Shown piece by piece: positions 33,555 to 34,227 of a stretch of 34,227 nucleotides of DNA. The stretch comes from Phenylobacterium sp. (lineage in GTDB: Bacteria > Pseudomonadota > Alphaproteobacteria > Caulobacterales > Caulobacteraceae). The notes beneath the pieces were generated by a model. That model did no database searches. It was not told where the DNA came from and saw only the letters and a program-made list of their open reading frames with translations. Both the position numbers and the translations under genes were made by a program. Each line of letters opens with the position of its first letter. Within the stretch, counting starts at the first letter, position 1. The stretch covers positions 1-34,227 of the forward strand of contig NZ_JAUXXE010000001.1 of assembly GCF_030681155.1 (NCBI RefSeq), written 5' to 3'.

Positions 33555-33586
33555 GGGCGCGCGCTGGATTGTCCCAGCCCGCGCCC
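33555..33586 (-). terminator. Terminator-like hairpin between ctaD and ctaB
   Basis: On the - strand GGGCGCGGGCTGG pairs with CCAGCGCGCGCCC (12 of 13 positions) around a 6-nt loop GACAAT, and TTTGGTCGTTTT follows. It sits 24 nt after the ctaD stop. Partial termination or mRNA protection here would give more subunit I than assembly factors. Confidence 0.7.
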
Positions 33587-33609
33587 CTGAAGTCCTTGGC
33601 GAGCTGGAC

Positions 33610-34227
33610 CTAGTGGAGGTCCGGCTTCACCACCGGCAGTTCATTGAACTGGTGGAACGGCGGCGGCGAGGACAGGGTCCACTCCAGCGTCGTGGCGCCT
33701 TCACCCCAAGGATTGGCTTCACCCTTGCGGCGCAGGATCGCGGCTTCAACCAGCACGACCAGGAAGATCACGACGCCGACCATGGTCACGAGGTAACCCA
33801 TCGAAGACACGTGGTTCCAGAGGGTGAACGCCTCGGGATAGTCGATATAGCGACGCGGCATACCTTGCAGGCCGAGGAAGTGCTGCGGGAAGAAGATCAG
33901 GTTCACGCCGACGAACATGACCCAGAAGTGCAGCTGGCCGAGCCATTCGCGGTACTTCACGCCGAAGATCTTCTCGAACCAGTAGTAGAAGCCCGCGAAG
34001 ATCGCGAACACGGCCCCGAGGCTCAGCACGTAGTGGAAGTGGGCCACGACGTAATAGGTGTCGTGCAGGCTGTAGTCGATGCCGGCATTGGCCAGGACCA
34101 CGCCGGTCACGCCGCCCACGGTGAACAGGAAGATGAAGCCGATCGCCCACAGCATGGGCGTCTTGAAGCTGATCGACCCGCCCCACATGGTGGCGATCCA
34201 GGAGAAAATCTTCACGCCGGTCGGCAC
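33610..34227 (-). CDS. ctaD: Cytochrome c oxidase subunit I (C-terminal part, truncated by the window)
   Basis: The frame is open at the right edge and encodes the last 206 residues of an aa3-type subunit [10 protein letters not shown] is the usual start of the helix VIII region. [21 protein letters not shown] holds the paired His ligands of haem a3 and haem a (HFH). [37 protein letters not shown] is the conserved segment near the haem propionates. The tail ends in a short soluble stretch. The CuB ligands and N-terminus lie outside the window. Confidence 0.98.
   Translation of the reverse strand: MPTGVKIFSWIATMWGGSISFKTPMLWAIGFIFLFTVGGVTGVVLANAGIDYSLHDTYYVVAHFHYVLSLGAVFAIFAGFYYWFEKIFGVKYREWLGQLHFWVMFVGVNLIFFPQHFLGLQGMPRRYIDYPEAFTLWNHVSSMGYLVTMVGVVIFLVVLVEAAILRRKGEANPWGEGATTLEWTLSSPPPFHQFNELPVVKPDLH

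Noticed and set aside
1..34227. tRNA, rRNA, CRISPR, insertion sequence, prophage, toxin-antitoxin or defence system
   Set aside because: I looked for TPsiC-like and D-loop segments, regularly spaced repeats, transposase motifs and terminal inverted repeats and saw none; the marR and SDR/GST palindromes are not accompanied by such genes.

Overview
The window is a GC-rich, densely coded alphaproteobacterial chromosome segment, most likely from the order Caulobacterales (Caulobacter/Phenylobacterium type). The main evidence is the gene neighbourhoods: ispH-thrB-rnhA; a long cytochrome c oxidase directon running ctaD-ctaB-coxF-ctaG-ctaE-DUF983-SURF1-thrC-M16 protease-GNAT-pdeA; and a PAS-GEDEF-EAL protein that looks like Caulobacter PdeA. 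GTG and TTG starts, 1-4 nt gene overlaps and hairpin repeats between genes fit the same group. I saw no tRNA, rRNA, CRISPR array, insertion sequence, prophage or attachment site. No stretch longer than 300 bases lacks a gene.

Layout. 1-45 is the tail of an unidentified + gene. 52-2570 (-) is a secreted protein gene overlapping argS by 4 nt. 2699-5104 (+) is ispH, thrB and rnhA, followed at 5160 by a marR-type regulator whose ribosome-binding region abuts a 28-bp perfect palindrome. 5599-7518 (-) is a TIGR02301-like periplasmic protein, an SPFH (stomatin-like) protein and an NfeD-like protein. 7603-8118 (+) is a secreted YbjN-like protein. 8115-10516 is a LysR regulator divergent from pirin and wrbA. 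10517-10788 is a repeat-rich spacer. 10789-15822 is an accessory-looking catabolic block: HxlR regulator, divergent acyl-CoA-dehydrogenase-fold flavoprotein, nitronate monooxygenase-like protein, SDR and GST. 15832-20238 (-) is a four-gene run: cytochrome b561-YceI fusion, Sua5, FAD-linked 2-hydroxyacid dehydrogenase and YaaA. 20438-24710 holds a long acyl-CoA dehydrogenase, a phytase-like esterase, a Prx5-type peroxiredoxin and YqgE. 24714-34227 (-) is the oxidase directon, read from the right edge leftward.

How the genes work together. The right third encodes the catalytic subunits (I and III) of an aa3-type oxidase together with haem O synthesis (CtaB), copper delivery (CtaG), SURF1 and a small membrane protein. 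This is followed, with 1-14 nt overlaps, by threonine synthase and an M16 protease, then a GNAT and the c-di-GMP phosphodiesterase, so respiration, threonine synthesis and cell-cycle signalling genes share one strand and possibly read-through transcription. thrB on the left and thrC on the right are consecutive steps of threonine synthesis. Pirin, WrbA, peroxiredoxin, YaaA and b561-YceI form a scattered redox and oxidative-stress theme.

No clearly new multi-gene system is visible. The observations most worth a second look are: an SDR whose catalytic Tyr is Asp; an acyl-CoA-dehydrogenase-fold protein with Pro at the catalytic Glu position; the palindromic operator at the marR start; a family of paired-hairpin repeats whose inner stems differ but stay paired; internal hairpins in the oxidase directon; and a possible leaderless start for yqgE.
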